A stretch of 64,000 nucleotides of DNA from Streptomyces sp. TSRI0281 (GTDB lineage Bacteria; Actinomycetota; Actinomycetes; Streptomycetales; Streptomycetaceae): positions 190,759-254,758 of the forward strand of contig NZ_LWLE01000012.1 in the NCBI RefSeq assembly GCF_001905125.1, given 5' to 3'. Within the stretch, counting starts at the first letter, position 1. Each line of letters opens with the position of its first letter. The notes under the pieces were generated by a model. It made no database searches. It was not told the origin of the DNA and saw only the letters and a list, made by a program, of their open reading frames with translations. Below are positions 8,041-17,861 of the stretch, piece after piece. The position numbers and the translations under genes are program-made.

Positions 8041-9146
8041 TCCTCGGAGCGGATCGCCTCGGTACGGGAGGGCCGCGGTGGTGCGAGGCCGCCCGTGGGT
8101 TCCGTGTAGAACTGCTGCGCCCACTGCCGGTATCGGCCGATCGGACCGTCCCCCTTGGCGAGCTTCGGATGCTCGACATGCTCCTGGTGATGCCACATCA
8201 GCAGGTCCGCGCCGGTGTCGACGCTCGCCACCCGCTGGAGGACGGCGCTGAGCAGCCTGGCGACGGGCATCACCGCCGCGCGCCCCATCCTGTCGGGCAG
8301 GCAGGGCACGCCGCTCAGCTCCAGCTTCGTACCGAACCGGAGCTGGATACGTCCCGGACCGGTCGGGGTCGCGTGGAGCATCACGTACAGGCTGCCCGCG
8401 CCCCGGGGCAGGACCGTCCGCGCCGCGATGGTGGCCAGTCCGATCACCGTGAGCGTGTAGGACTGGCGGAAGCCGCGCATCATGGTGCCGCGGGCGGTCG
8501 CGGTGACGGTGCTGACCTGTTGTCCGGCCACCGGTGCGCCCTCGATGTCGAGACCCTTCAGACCGTGCAACGTCGGCAGATGACCCCAGTCGAACGCGTT
8601 CTCGATGACGTCCTGCGGATGACCGGCGAGATCGAACGTGTCATGGCTGAACGGTTGCCGGTCGTCCATGGGGAAGAGCGGGACGTCCCACTGCGGGGGC
8701 AGGCCCAGAGCGTGCCACCACACATAGACCGAGCCGTTGGCCTCGCACACCGGGTACGGCGACAGGGACGCCTTCGGCGGTGGTTTGCCGTAGCCCGTGC
8801 GTACGCAGGTGCCGTCCGGGCCGAACGCGAACTGGTGGAAGGGGCAGACGATGTCTTCACCCTGGACCCATCCGCCGACCCCGAGATGGGCTCCCAGATG
8901 CGGGCACCGGGGCCGGACGGCCCGCAGCGTGCCGTTGGCCGTCCGGTACAGGACGACCTCCGCGCCCGCCAGCGGACGGGTGGTCACGGAGCCGGGCCGC
9001 ACCTCGTCGGTGAAGGCCAGGCAGAACCACCCGTTCGGGTAAGGGCGTGAGGGAGCGTGCAGGGTGTCGGCCGGTGCCGCGGCGAGCAGATCGGCCTGCC
9101 GCGAGCTGAGAAGGTGTTTCACCATCGGCTTCAGGTGAGGCTTCAT
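8037..9146 (-). CDS. Rieske non-heme iron oxygenase
   Basis: A 369-aa oxygenase. The [2Fe-2S] Rieske site is C81-x-H83 with C101-x-x-H104. The mononuclear iron site follows the N-x-x-D-x-x-H-x4-H pattern in ENAFDWGHLPTLHG (D186, H189, H194). The sequence suggests the group that includes RedG-type cyclases and 3-ketosteroid hydroxylases, so hydroxylation, desaturation or oxidative cyclisation of the polyketide are all possible. It starts 4 nt after the P450 stop, with GGGGAG upstream. No dedicated ferredoxin or reductase is nearby. Confidence 0.88.
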   Translation of the reverse strand: MKPHLKPMVKHLLSSRQADLLAAAPADTLHAPSRPYPNGWFCLAFTDEVRPGSVTTRPLAGAEVVLYRTANGTLRAVRPRCPHLGAHLGVGGWVQGEDIVCPFHQFAFGPDGTCVRTGYGKPPPKASLSPYPVCEANGSVYVWWHALGLPPQWDVPLFPMDDRQPFSHDTFDLAGHPQDVIENAFDWGHLPTLHGLKGLDIEGAPVAGQQVSTVTATARGTMMRGFRQSYTLTVIGLATIAARTVLPRGAGSLYVMLHATPTGPGRIQLRFGTKLELSGVPCLPDRMGRAAVMPVARLLSAVLQRVASVDTGADLLMWHHQEHVEHPKLAKGDGPIGRYRQWAQQFYTEPTGGLAPPRPSRTEAIRSEE

Positions 9147-9150
9147 GGCG

Positions 9151-10614
9151 TCATCGCTCCCCGTGCTTCACCGGGCACGCGCCGCCCGGCTCCGCGGACG
9201 GCTGGGCGGACGCGGGCCGCGGCACGGCCGTGTCGCGGAGGCCGGTGCCGTCGGCGCCGCCCGTCCGCCGCTCACTGAGCCGCAGGCCCAGCCCGCGCGA
9301 ACTCAGGCTGGTCTCCACCTTGGGCCGGAACGGCTCGTCGTCGACGGGGGACACCTCCCAGCGCGCGACGATGGCGGTGAGGGCCAGGATGGCTTCATTG
9401 AGGGCGAACTGGTCCCCGATGCACTTACGGGGGCCGGCGCCGAACGGGATGTAGGTGGCCCGGTCGGGCTGAGCGCCGAGCCAGCGGTCCGGGTCGAACC
9501 GGTCGGGCTCGGTGTAGAGATCGGGCCGGCGGTGCAGGAGGTACGGGCTGAGCACCAGGATGCTGCCGCCCTTGAGCCGTACGCCGCCGAGTTCGGCGTC
9601 CTCCCTGAGGGTGCGGGTCATCATCCAGGCGGGCGGATACAGCCGCAGCGCCTCGGTCACCACGCGGGCGGCCAGGCCGAGCGAGGGCAGGTGCGCGGGA
9701 TCGAGCTGCCCACCGGCCAGGACACTGTCGGTCTCGGCCTGGAGGCGGCGCTGGATGTCCGGGTGCGTGGCGAGCAGGTTCAGCGCCCAGGCCAGGGTGA
9801 TCGCCGTCGTCTCCATCCCGCCGAGGAAGAACGTGAGGGCTTCGTCGGCCAGTTCGGTGTCGTTGAGCTGCTTCTTGCCGTCCTCGCTCTCCTCGTCGAC
9901 CGCCCCGACCAGTGCGGAGAGCAGGTCGGCATGGTCGGTCGGATCGGCCCGCCGTTCGGCGATGATCTCCGCGATGGTGGCCGACAGCCGGTTACGGGCG
10001 TGGTCGTACCGCCGCTTCCGCTGAGTCGGCAGCCACCGCAGCAGGGGCGGTGTCATCATCCGGCGGAAGAACGCGCTCACGATGGTGGCGGTGTCGGCCA
10101 GGGACCGCCGCATGGTCTCCTCCGACAACGAGCCGCTGAACATCGTCTCCATGGTGGCTCGCGTCGTCAGCGTCATCATTTCCTGGGTGACATCGAGGAC
10201 ATCACCGTCGTGCCAGGAGCCCGCCTTCAGCTGGGCGGCACGGGCGAACACCACCCCGTAACCGGCGAGCCGGGTGGGGTGGAACGACGGCTGGCACAGC
10301 CGTCGCTGCCGCCGGTGCAGGGTGTACGAGCAGGTGGACAGGCCGTCGCCGATGACCTCACTGATCCGGTCGTAGATCGGGCCGCCCTTGTCGAAGACCC
10401 GGTCGTTCAGGAACACCTGCCGGGTCAGGGCCGGATCGCAGACCATCACGGCGGTACTCGGTCCGAGCCGGACGCGGACCATCGTGCGGTATTCGGAAAG
10501 GGACATGATGAACGCCAGCGGATCGCGGAGCAGCGGCAGCGCGTGGCCCAGCAGCGGCAAGGCCCGCGGGGCGAGCGGAACCGACGCGGCGGTCGCCGCG
10601 GTCGTGTCGGTCAT
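9151..10614 (-). CDS. Cytochrome P450
   Basis: A 487-aa P450. The I-helix motif is GGMETT, the K-helix ExxR lies in TEALRLYPP, and the heme loop is PFGAGPRKCIGDQFA with the Cys thiolate ligand. The heme-loop style resembles pentalenene-oxygenase-like and CYP102-like P450s rather than the CYP105/107 enzymes of macrolide pathways. I prefer the ATG at 10614 (MTDTTAAT), which has GAGG 6 nt upstream; another ATG at 10626 overlaps the upstream stop. Its place between the Rieske oxygenase and the KAS III-like gene makes it a tailoring enzyme of the cluster. Confidence 0.9.
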   Translation of the reverse strand: MTDTTAATAASVPLAPRALPLLGHALPLLRDPLAFIMSLSEYRTMVRVRLGPSTAVMVCDPALTRQVFLNDRVFDKGGPIYDRISEVIGDGLSTCSYTLHRRQRRLCQPSFHPTRLAGYGVVFARAAQLKAGSWHDGDVLDVTQEMMTLTTRATMETMFSGSLSEETMRRSLADTATIVSAFFRRMMTPPLLRWLPTQRKRRYDHARNRLSATIAEIIAERRADPTDHADLLSALVGAVDEESEDGKKQLNDTELADEALTFFLGGMETTAITLAWALNLLATHPDIQRRLQAETDSVLAGGQLDPAHLPSLGLAARVVTEALRLYPPAWMMTRTLREDAELGGVRLKGGSILVLSPYLLHRRPDLYTEPDRFDPDRWLGAQPDRATYIPFGAGPRKCIGDQFALNEAILALTAIVARWEVSPVDDEPFRPKVETSLSSRGLGLRLSERRTGGADGTGLRDTAVPRPASAQPSAEPGGACPVKHGER

Positions 10615-10622
10615 GGACAGCC

Positions 10623-11639
10623 TCATTCCTTGGTGGATCGGCCGGCCGGCACCGCGGCGGCGTGATCGTGGGTGACCTCAAGCAACGCGGAGGTCCAGCG
10701 GAAGCCGACCCCGAAACTCACGACGAGGATGCGTTCCCCGGCGCGCAGGGTGCCGGAGCGGAACATCCGGTCGAGGGCGAGGAGTACGTCGCACGGCCCG
10801 GCGTGGCCGAGGTGCCGGCCGAAGGTCCAGGCGGTCTCGCCGGACCGGACGTCGAGCGGTGAGCCGGCGAGCACCAGGTCGAGCACGACCGACCCGATCG
10901 CGATGGACACCACATGCGAGATGTCCGCCGGCCTCACACCGGTCTCCTCCAGGACGGTCTCGATGCAGCGGCGGGTGGACCGCTGCAGCGCGTCGATGTG
11001 GGGCATGAACCCGGTCTCCTCGATGAGGAACGACCGGTCGGCCCCGACGGGCCCCTTCCTGGCCCGGGTCAGCATTTCCAGTTGCGGCTCCGTGGCGTGG
11101 GCGGTCGCCACCAGGCGGGCGAAGCCCGTTCCCCGGGTGAGGACGGCGGCGGCGCCGGCGTCACCGGGCACGTAATTCATCTCCTGGGAATGGCCCCATC
11201 GCTCCTCCGGGAACCGCCCGGCGGCCGTGACCAGCGCGGCTTTCGCGTGCGGCCTGGCGGTGAGGTGCTCGGCCGCGACGACGAGCGCCGCGGCCCCGCC
11301 GTCACTGGCGGCGCCGAGCTCGATCCCGTTGGTGTCCGGCCCCCCGAGCACCCGCAGCAGGTACGGCGCGGGCGTGTAGTGGTCCCCGTCCTGGAAGTTG
11401 GCGTGCACGAGCAGACTCAGGTCGGCGCCGGCGACGCCCGCGTGGCGCAGCGCCTTGAGGCCGGCCCGTGCCGCCATCTGCGTCGCCGTGCTGTCCGTCG
11501 AGACGGCGGCCGAGGTGAATCCGTTGAGCGCCGCCAGCGAGGGCTGCTCGGTGGCCGCCCGGTCCCACGGTTCGTGCCCGGCTCTGACGGGTGGTACCCA
11601 TGCGCCGGTACCGGCGATCGCGATGTTCTGCCACAACAC
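10623..11639 (-). CDS. KAS III-like protein lacking the catalytic triad
   Basis: A 338-aa thiolase-fold protein of the 3-oxoacyl-ACP synthase III group. Where active enzymes have A-C-S-G it reads AASDGG, so the nucleophilic Cys is Ser112. The HQAN His is absent (VVSIAIGS) and the GN-T-S Asn position reads LGHAGP. It therefore cannot do normal Cys-based condensation. Ser-type KAS III relatives such as DpsC, and acyltransferases such as CerJ, act in starter selection or acyl transfer, which is the likely role here. The GTG start has GAGGAG 7 nt upstream, 18 nt after the PKS stop. Confidence 0.82.
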   Translation of the reverse strand: MLWQNIAIAGTGAWVPPVRAGHEPWDRAATEQPSLAALNGFTSAAVSTDSTATQMAARAGLKALRHAGVAGADLSLLVHANFQDGDHYTPAPYLLRVLGGPDTNGIELGAASDGGAAALVVAAEHLTARPHAKAALVTAAGRFPEERWGHSQEMNYVPGDAGAAAVLTRGTGFARLVATAHATEPQLEMLTRARKGPVGADRSFLIEETGFMPHIDALQRSTRRCIETVLEETGVRPADISHVVSIAIGSVVLDLVLAGSPLDVRSGETAWTFGRHLGHAGPCDVLLALDRMFRSGTLRAGERILVVSFGVGFRWTSALLEVTHDHAAAVPAGRSTKE

Positions 11640-11657
11640 TGCTGTCTCCTCGGGCTG

Positions 11658-14600
11658 TCACGAAAGGGGCGACTGCGGAACGCGGGCGCGGGGCCGGACC
11701 AGTTCTCCGGTGTGGTCCAGGGCATGGGCGCTGACCCCGGTGATCCGGGCCAGCACCCGGCCGTGACCGGTCACGGCGGTCAGGGCCCCGGTGGCGAAGT
11801 CGCAGTGCAGCCGGATGGTCGGGTTCTCCGCGCTGAGCCGGCAGTCGTTGCCCGGCCCCCTGAGGTCGACCTCGTCGAGACCGGCCATCGGGCCGACCGG
11901 AGGCGGGTGGTCACCGCGCGGCGGCAGCAGCAACAGATGCACCATCGCGTCCAGCAGGATCGCCGGTACGGTCGTCCCGGCCAGGACCGGAGCCCAGGCG
12001 GCGTGGTCCAGACGGAATCGGGCGCTGTTCCCGTCCGGCCCGCGGGCGTAATCGCTGGTACCGGCGAACGGACCGGTGAGCGAGATCGGCGGATCGGGGG
12101 AGTAGACCGGCATCGCGAAACCGGGTTCGGGTTCGTGGGACGAGCAGTCGGGAGGTCCGGCGAGGTCGGGGAAGCGATCCGCCAGTACGACCGTCGTCTC
12201 GCACAACAGGTCGTTGAAGCGCAGCACCTTGCCGTTCCTGCCGATCCGGTGCGCCGTCATCCTGACGGCCACCTCGGCCCGGTCGCGCTCGCGGCTCGTG
12301 ACCCGGGCCTCCACCGCGACGGTGCGCGGCGGCCCGGCGAGCCTGACCGTGACCGACGTCCGGCAGACGAGACCGCGGAACCCGGTGACCTGGAGGCCGG
12401 GGCAGAGCGTCGCGGCCGCGCCGGCCGCGGCCTCCAGGGCGAACGTGCCGGGCAGCGTGTACTCACCGTTGACCCGGTGGTGGCGCATCCACCGCCCGTC
12501 CTGTTCGGCCAGCGTGCGCGGATCCCAGGTCTTGGTGAAGACGGCCCAGTCCTTGCCGCGGTGCAGGACACCGTCGAGCAGCGGCGTGGTCAGCTCCGGA
12601 TCCGGCGGGGCGGGCGGTGGCGCGTCCGGGGCGGGGATCCGCAGCTCGCCGGAGGAACCCCAGGTGCTGATCCCGCGCCGGGCCAGCAGGACGCGTTCCT
12701 CCTCCCGGATGAAGAACGCCACCCCGTTGGCCGGTGGCCGGGTCACGGCGGAGAGGAACTGCGCGCATCCCTGCGCGGTGCTGATGTAGGCGTCCATCCG
12801 GTTGCGTTTGAGGGTCTCCCGCATGGTGACGCTGCTGGCGACGCCGACCTCCCGCCAGCCGCTCCAGAGAATCGCCGTCTCGTGATGGCCGTCCGGTCCG
12901 TGCCGCTGTGCCCACGCGCTCGCGTACGCCAGGTACTCGTTGACGGCGCAGTAGTCGATGTCACCGGGCGCGGGAGCGAGCGTCGCCAGGGTGCTGAAAT
13001 TGCACCAGATCCGGGGCGGACGCCCGGCCAGGGCCCGTTTGAGGTTGCGGTAACCGGTCGCCTTGGTGGCCCGTACCGCCCGGAAATCGGTCAGGGTCTT
13101 GGCGTGCAGCGCACGCGAACGCAGGTCGAGGACCGTGTTGACGAGCAGGTCGATCCGGCCGTGCCGGTCGAGGATCTCGCCGAGTACGGCGGTGGTGCGC
13201 TCGGCGTCCAGGACGTCGCACACCCGGTGGTGGACACGGTCCGCTCCGCACAGCTCCGCCAGCCGCCGCACCGTGCGGTGTACCTCCAGGCGCGCCTGGG
13301 CCTTCTCGTACGCCGCGCGCAGTTCGCCCACCGATGCCCCGGGGCGTCTGCGGCGTTCGGCGGTGATGAACTCGGCCTGCGGCGGCAGCGCGTCGTCGGT
13401 GTCCGGCAGCGGGGTGCGGCCGATGACATACATGTGCGGACGGCCGCCGGCACGGGCGACCGCGTGGAGCAGTTCGGGTGTGATGCCCCGTGCGCCGCCG
13501 AAGGCGACCACGACCGCGCCGGACGGCAGCGGGAGATGTTCCGCCGGGGCCGTCGGCGCCGGGTCGTCGGCGACGGCGAGGGTGAGCCAACTGCCGCCGC
13601 GCCAGGCCAGTGTGCGCGTCGGCACCTGGGCGGTGCCCGCCCTCGCCAACTGCTCCAGAGCGGTAGTGGTGTCCGCCGTGTCGCTGAGCAGGGTCACCCC
13701 GCCGCACTGCGGGACCTCGGCCCGGACGGAGCGGACGAGGCCGGTGAACAGGGCGCTCAGCGGGGGCGGGAGGTCGTCCGGTACCGCCCCGAGCAGGAGC
13801 GCGCTGACGGAACCGCCGGTGCGCAGGGCGGGCAGTGCCGCCCGGAGGGTGGTGAACGTGAGGTCCTGAAGATCTTCCATCCGGGTGGCCTCGGCCTCGT
13901 CGCACCCGTGGTCGTCCCCGTCGTGGAGGACGGGCAGCCGGGACAGGACCCGGATGTGGCGCGGGACGAACGGCAGACCGGTCAGGGCGTCGGGCGCCGC
14001 CTCGGGCGGGACATGGGCGGCGGCTTCGACGCCCGGCCGCGGTGACCAGACGGCGATGTCCGGGCCGGTGACCGCCGCGGCGATGTCCGGGGCGTCGGTG
14101 ATGACGACGGTGCCCGGCGGGATCGACGGCGTGTCAGGGTCTGCCGTCGGCGGGGGAGTCGGCACGAGACGGAAGGTCTGGCGACGGCCGAGGAAGTCCT
14201 CGGTGTGCTCCGGCCCGGCCCGGTCGGGCGCGGTGTGTTCCGGCGGGGCGGTCAGCTCGGGCGCGGTGGGTTGCGGACCGGTCCGGACGGTCGCGGGGTG
14301 TTCCGGCGCGGTGGTCCGGGCGGGAGCGGTGTGTTCCGGCGAGGTGGCCGGGTCGGGCGCGGTGTGTTCCCGCCCGGTGTGCGCATCCTCTGCCGACTCC
14401 TCCCCGGCCGGGCTGTGGTGTTCCGGGTCGGCCGGGGGCCGGGTGAACCGGATCGGCGGTGATCCGGCGGCCGCGGGCGTCACTACGGTGTCCGTTCCGG
14501 TGACGACGGCCTCAAGGACCGTGAGCAGGGCGTCCAGCGACAGATAGGTGTGTCCGGCGTCGGCCACCGCGCGAAGGGAGTGCGCGGGCGTTGCCGATGG

Positions 14601-17600
14601 CCCGGGGCCGGCCTCACCGGCCGCGGTGGAGAGCGTGCCCAGGACGGGCAGGTTGTGCTCCAGGGCGGTGGAGAGCCGAGTGACCGCCAGGACGGCGGCA
14701 CCTTCCGCGATCGACCGGCCCTCCGGCACCAGACCGGTGAGGTGGCGGTCCCATCCGCTGATCGGTCGCAGGCAGACCGCACCGACGAGCGCGAGGTCGC
14801 AGGCCCGGTGCCTGAGCTGACGCAGGGCCAGGTCGACCGCGGTGTGCGCGGAGTCCCTGTGGGAGTAGACGCTGGTGCCCATGGCCTGGAAGTCGTAGTA
14901 GTTGGCGGCCCGGCCCGACAGGATGCAGGAGACCGCACCGGTGAAGTCGTCCTCGTTCAGGTCGCCGGGGATCACCCCCTTGGCCTCCTCCATTCCCTTC
15001 GCGAGATAGTTCTTCAGCGTCTGTGCCTGCGCCGGGTCCGGCAGGATGTCGAACGTGGTGGCGCACTCGCGGGCGTGCACCCGCAGTGCGGCCCGGGTGT
15101 TGTGCGTGGTCGGCAGCGTCGACCCCACCAGCACCGCCGTGGTGGGCCGCAGGTGGGTGCCCGGCTCGCCGAGCCGGTCCAGCAGCGGGCCGAGGACCTG
15201 GAGCATCATCAGGTGGGCGGCGTCCATGTGCCGCATCGTCAGCGGCGGGATGCGTACGTCACGTGGGGACGGCAGGGGGTACGGCGTACCGAAACCGCCC
15301 TCCGGGAGCGGGCCGTCACCGCGCAGCCAGGCAGGCACCTGGGCGGCGTCCAGGCCGGGCAGGTGGGTGTTCCAGCCCACGACGACCAGGTCCTCCGTGT
15401 CGGCGGGCCGCTCACCGCCCCGCCTCTCCACGGGGGCGGCCCGCGGCACACGGTCGGAGAGGACCACGTGCGCGTCCGCTCCGCCGAGGCCGAACGACGA
15501 CACCCCCACCACGCGCGGTCGTGCGTCGTCCGTCGGCCAGGGCGCGTCCTTGACCGGGACGGTGAGCCGCGTGCCGTCACCCAGCAGCGCGTGCGGATCG
15601 GTGACCACGGGCTGACCGGGGACCGCCCCGCGTTCGAGAGCGACCAGCGCGTGCGCGACCGAGACCAGGCCCGCCAGCACACCGGTGTGCCCGAAGACCT
15701 GCTTGTTCGACGTCAGCAGGCACGCCCGCTTCCGCGGCCCCAGCCGGGAGAGCAGCGAGCGCAGTTCGATCTCATCCCCCACCGGCGTGCCGGTGCCGTG
15801 TGCCACGATCCAGTCCACGTCGTCGGCCTCGACGCCCGCGTCGGCCCAGGCCCGGGCGATCGCCAGCTGCTGCCCGCGGGTGGCCGGGGCGTGGATCCCC
15901 TTTCCCCGGCCGTCGGCGGCGAGACCGGTGCCCCGGATGACACCGAGCACCCGGTCGCCGTCGGCCACGGCCCGCGCATACGACTTCAGGGCGAGCATGA
16001 CGGCGCCCTCACCGATGAGGGTCCCGTCGGCCGCCCGGTCGAAGGGACGCACCCTGCCGCTCATCGAGATGCCCTGGGCCCGGCAGAAGAGTGTGAACCC
16101 GATCGGTTCGACCACCGCGGTGCCGCCGGCCAGCGCCACGTCGCAGGACCCTTCGCGCAGCGCCTTGACCGCCGCGTCCAGGGTGAACAATCCGCTGGCA
16201 CAGGCCGAGTCGAGAGTCAGGTGCTGCGAGTCGGCGGGGATCAGCCCGCGCAGTGCGTCCCGGGAGACGGACGCGGGCAGGTAGGCCTGCGGGCTCCCGC
16301 CGTCTCCTCCGTAGTGCGCGCTGATCGCGTGGTCGGCCAGCTCGGCCAGCCAGTCGCCGTCCCGGTCGGCGGGGATCGCCTCGCGCACCATGCGCCGGTA
16401 CTCGTCACCCAGCACCACGCCCTGGGGGCCGAGCCCCGTCTGGTCGTGGATACCCGTGGTCGCGGCGAGCCACCGGTCCTCCGGACGCCGGGCCACCCCT
16501 GCGAGGGCCTGGACGGCGCAGTGCCGCAGCCAGCGAGTGGTCCGCGGCCATCCGGGGTGGCCGACGTTCCCGTCCGGTTCGGTGATCGAGGCGGGATCGG
16601 GGACGAAGGTGTGGAGGTACCCGGCCTCGCGGACGTAGAAGGCGTCGGTCTCCTCCCGGGTGGGCGCCCAGAAGTGCTTCAGGTCGAAGGCTGACGGCTC
16701 GCTGGAGAGCAGGACGCCCTCCCGCAGCCGGTCCCAGAACTCCGCCGTGTTGTTCGCGCCGGGCAGGGTCAGGCCGAGGCCGACGACCGCGACGGCTCCG
16801 GGGTCCGTCTCCGGCTCTCGGTCCGGCTCCGGCTCCGGGGCCGGTGCGGGTGCGTGCGCGGTCGTGTGTGCAGGTACGGGCGTGGAGGCGGGCACACGTA
16901 CAGGCGCAGGTACGGGCACGGAGGCAGGTGCAGGCGCAGGTACAGGTGCGGGCGCGGGGCGGAGAGCCGCCGGTAGTCCAGGGGCGGGCCTTCCCTCCTC
17001 GGGTGTCATCACCACCGCAGGCGGGAGCGGTTGGCGCGGGGCGGGCGTACTCACCTGGTCGGCCAGCCTGCTGTGCAGCCGCATCCCCTGCATCCCCCCG
17101 ATGCTGATGCCGCCGTCGGCGACGATGGTCTGCCCGGTGATGAAGCCGGTGTCCTCGTGCAGGAGGTGGACGATCAACCTGGCCGCCTCCGGCGTCGAGA
17201 GGGTCCGGCGCATCAGCTCGCTGGTCCCGGCCGGGTCACCGAGCGCCACGTCCGGGGCGTCGAGATTGACGACGATCTCGCTGGCGACGGACCCGAGCAG
17301 CACCGTGTTGACCCGGATGCCCCGGTCCACCAGCTCAAGCGCCAGATAGCGGACCAGCGACTCCAGGGCCGCCTTGGTGACGCCGCCGGGGCCGTACCCC
17401 GGAACCGGCTGGTGCGCCCCGACGCTGGACAGACAGAGGATGCTCGCGCCCTCCCGTCCCGCCATCAGCTCGGCCGCCCGGCGCGAACAGTGGTACGCCG
17501 CCATCACATTGGTCGACCACGCCCGCTGCCAATAGGTGTCATCGATGCCGAACAACGGCAGGAACGCCCCGCCCGCGGCGTTGTTGATCAGAATGTCCAG

Positions 17601-17861
17601 ATGGCCGTGCCGCTCCTGGACCAGGTCGAACATCCGGTCGATCTCGCTGGTCTTGGCCACCGAGGCGCGGATGAACTCGCAGCTGTGACCTGCCTGTTCC
17701 AGCTCCGCCCGCAGCTGCTTCGCCTGCTCGACCGAGTGGAAGTAGTTGACGATCACATGGGCGCCGTTCCCCGCCAGTCGGCGAACGATGTCCGCGCCGA
17801 GGCTCTTCGCGGCCCCGGTCACGAGGGCGACCCGGCCTCGCAGGTTGTCGGTGGAGGTCAT
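11658..17861 (-). CDS. Multidomain iterative synthase: ER-KS-CLF-KR-DH
   Basis: A 2067-aa megasynthase. Residues 1-256: SDR with VTGAAKSLGA and Y156-x6-K163, the enoyl-ACP reductase signature of FabI/FabL. Pro/Ala linker about 285-350. Residues 353-805: ketosynthase with C554 (DSACASG), H689 (AHGTGT) and H725 (FGHTG). Residues about 823-1125: a second KS-fold domain with no active-site Cys (YSHRDSAH), like the chain-length factor of PUFA synthases. Linker 1130-1225 rich in EHTAPD-like repeats. Residues 1447-1725: PfaA-like ketoreductase (FGGARGIT, Y1637). Residues 1755-2050: double-hotdog dehydratase (H1795, LPG; D1971). AT and ACP are on the next protein. ATGA overlap with that gene, GGAGG upstream. 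It should build a reduced or polyene acyl chain iteratively. Confidence 0.88.
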   Translation of the reverse strand: MTSTDNLRGRVALVTGAAKSLGADIVRRLAGNGAHVIVNYFHSVEQAKQLRAELEQAGHSCEFIRASVAKTSEIDRMFDLVQERHGHLDILINNAAGGAFLPLFGIDDTYWQRAWSTNVMAAYHCSRRAAELMAGREGASILCLSSVGAHQPVPGYGPGGVTKAALESLVRYLALELVDRGIRVNTVLLGSVASEIVVNLDAPDVALGDPAGTSELMRRTLSTPEAARLIVHLLHEDTGFITGQTIVADGGISIGGMQGMRLHSRLADQVSTPAPRQPLPPAVVMTPEEGRPAPGLPAALRPAPAPVPAPAPASVPVPAPVRVPASTPVPAHTTAHAPAPAPEPEPDREPETDPGAVAVVGLGLTLPGANNTAEFWDRLREGVLLSSEPSAFDLKHFWAPTREETDAFYVREAGYLHTFVPDPASITEPDGNVGHPGWPRTTRWLRHCAVQALAGVARRPEDRWLAATTGIHDQTGLGPQGVVLGDEYRRMVREAIPADRDGDWLAELADHAISAHYGGDGGSPQAYLPASVSRDALRGLIPADSQHLTLDSACASGLFTLDAAVKALREGSCDVALAGGTAVVEPIGFTLFCRAQGISMSGRVRPFDRAADGTLIGEGAVMLALKSYARAVADGDRVLGVIRGTGLAADGRGKGIHAPATRGQQLAIARAWADAGVEADDVDWIVAHGTGTPVGDEIELRSLLSRLGPRKRACLLTSNKQVFGHTGVLAGLVSVAHALVALERGAVPGQPVVTDPHALLGDGTRLTVPVKDAPWPTDDARPRVVGVSSFGLGGADAHVVLSDRVPRAAPVERRGGERPADTEDLVVVGWNTHLPGLDAAQVPAWLRGDGPLPEGGFGTPYPLPSPRDVRIPPLTMRHMDAAHLMMLQVLGPLLDRLGEPGTHLRPTTAVLVGSTLPTTHNTRAALRVHARECATTFDILPDPAQAQTLKNYLAKGMEEAKGVIPGDLNEDDFTGAVSCILSGRAANYYDFQAMGTSVYSHRDSAHTAVDLALRQLRHRACDLALVGAVCLRPISGWDRHLTGLVPEGRSIAEGAAVLAVTRLSTALEHNLPVLGTLSTAAGEAGPGPSATPAHSLRAVADAGHTYLSLDALLTVLEAVVTGTDTVVTPAAAGSPPIRFTRPPADPEHHSPAGEESAEDAHTGREHTAPDPATSPEHTAPARTTAPEHPATVRTGPQPTAPELTAPPEHTAPDRAGPEHTEDFLGRRQTFRLVPTPPPTADPDTPSIPPGTVVITDAPDIAAAVTGPDIAVWSPRPGVEAAAHVPPEAAPDALTGLPFVPRHIRVLSRLPVLHDGDDHGCDEAEATRMEDLQDLTFTTLRAALPALRTGGSVSALLLGAVPDDLPPPLSALFTGLVRSVRAEVPQCGGVTLLSDTADTTTALEQLARAGTAQVPTRTLAWRGGSWLTLAVADDPAPTAPAEHLPLPSGAVVVAFGGARGITPELLHAVARAGGRPHMYVIGRTPLPDTDDALPPQAEFITAERRRRPGASVGELRAAYEKAQARLEVHRTVRRLAELCGADRVHHRVCDVLDAERTTAVLGEILDRHGRIDLLVNTVLDLRSRALHAKTLTDFRAVRATKATGYRNLKRALAGRPPRIWCNFSTLATLAPAPGDIDYCAVNEYLAYASAWAQRHGPDGHHETAILWSGWREVGVASSVTMRETLKRNRMDAYISTAQGCAQFLSAVTRPPANGVAFFIREEERVLLARRGISTWGSSGELRIPAPDAPPPAPPDPELTTPLLDGVLHRGKDWAVFTKTWDPRTLAEQDGRWMRHHRVNGEYTLPGTFALEAAAGAAATLCPGLQVTGFRGLVCRTSVTVRLAGPPRTVAVEARVTSRERDRAEVAVRMTAHRIGRNGKVLRFNDLLCETTVVLADRFPDLAGPPDCSSHEPEPGFAMPVYSPDPPISLTGPFAGTSDYARGPDGNSARFRLDHAAWAPVLAGTTVPAILLDAMVHLLLLPPRGDHPPPVGPMAGLDEVDLRGPGNDCRLSAENPTIRLHCDFATGALTAVTGHGRVLARITGVSAHALDHTGELVRPRARVPQSPLS

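Noticed and set aside
10914..14045. A 1043-codon open frame on + opposite the PKS gene
   Set aside because: It is antisense to the strongly supported synthase, is Arg/Gly/Pro-rich without motifs, and arises from GC-biased third positions.
14550..16694. A 714-codon + frame over the KS/CLF region
   Set aside because: Antisense shadow; no domain signatures.
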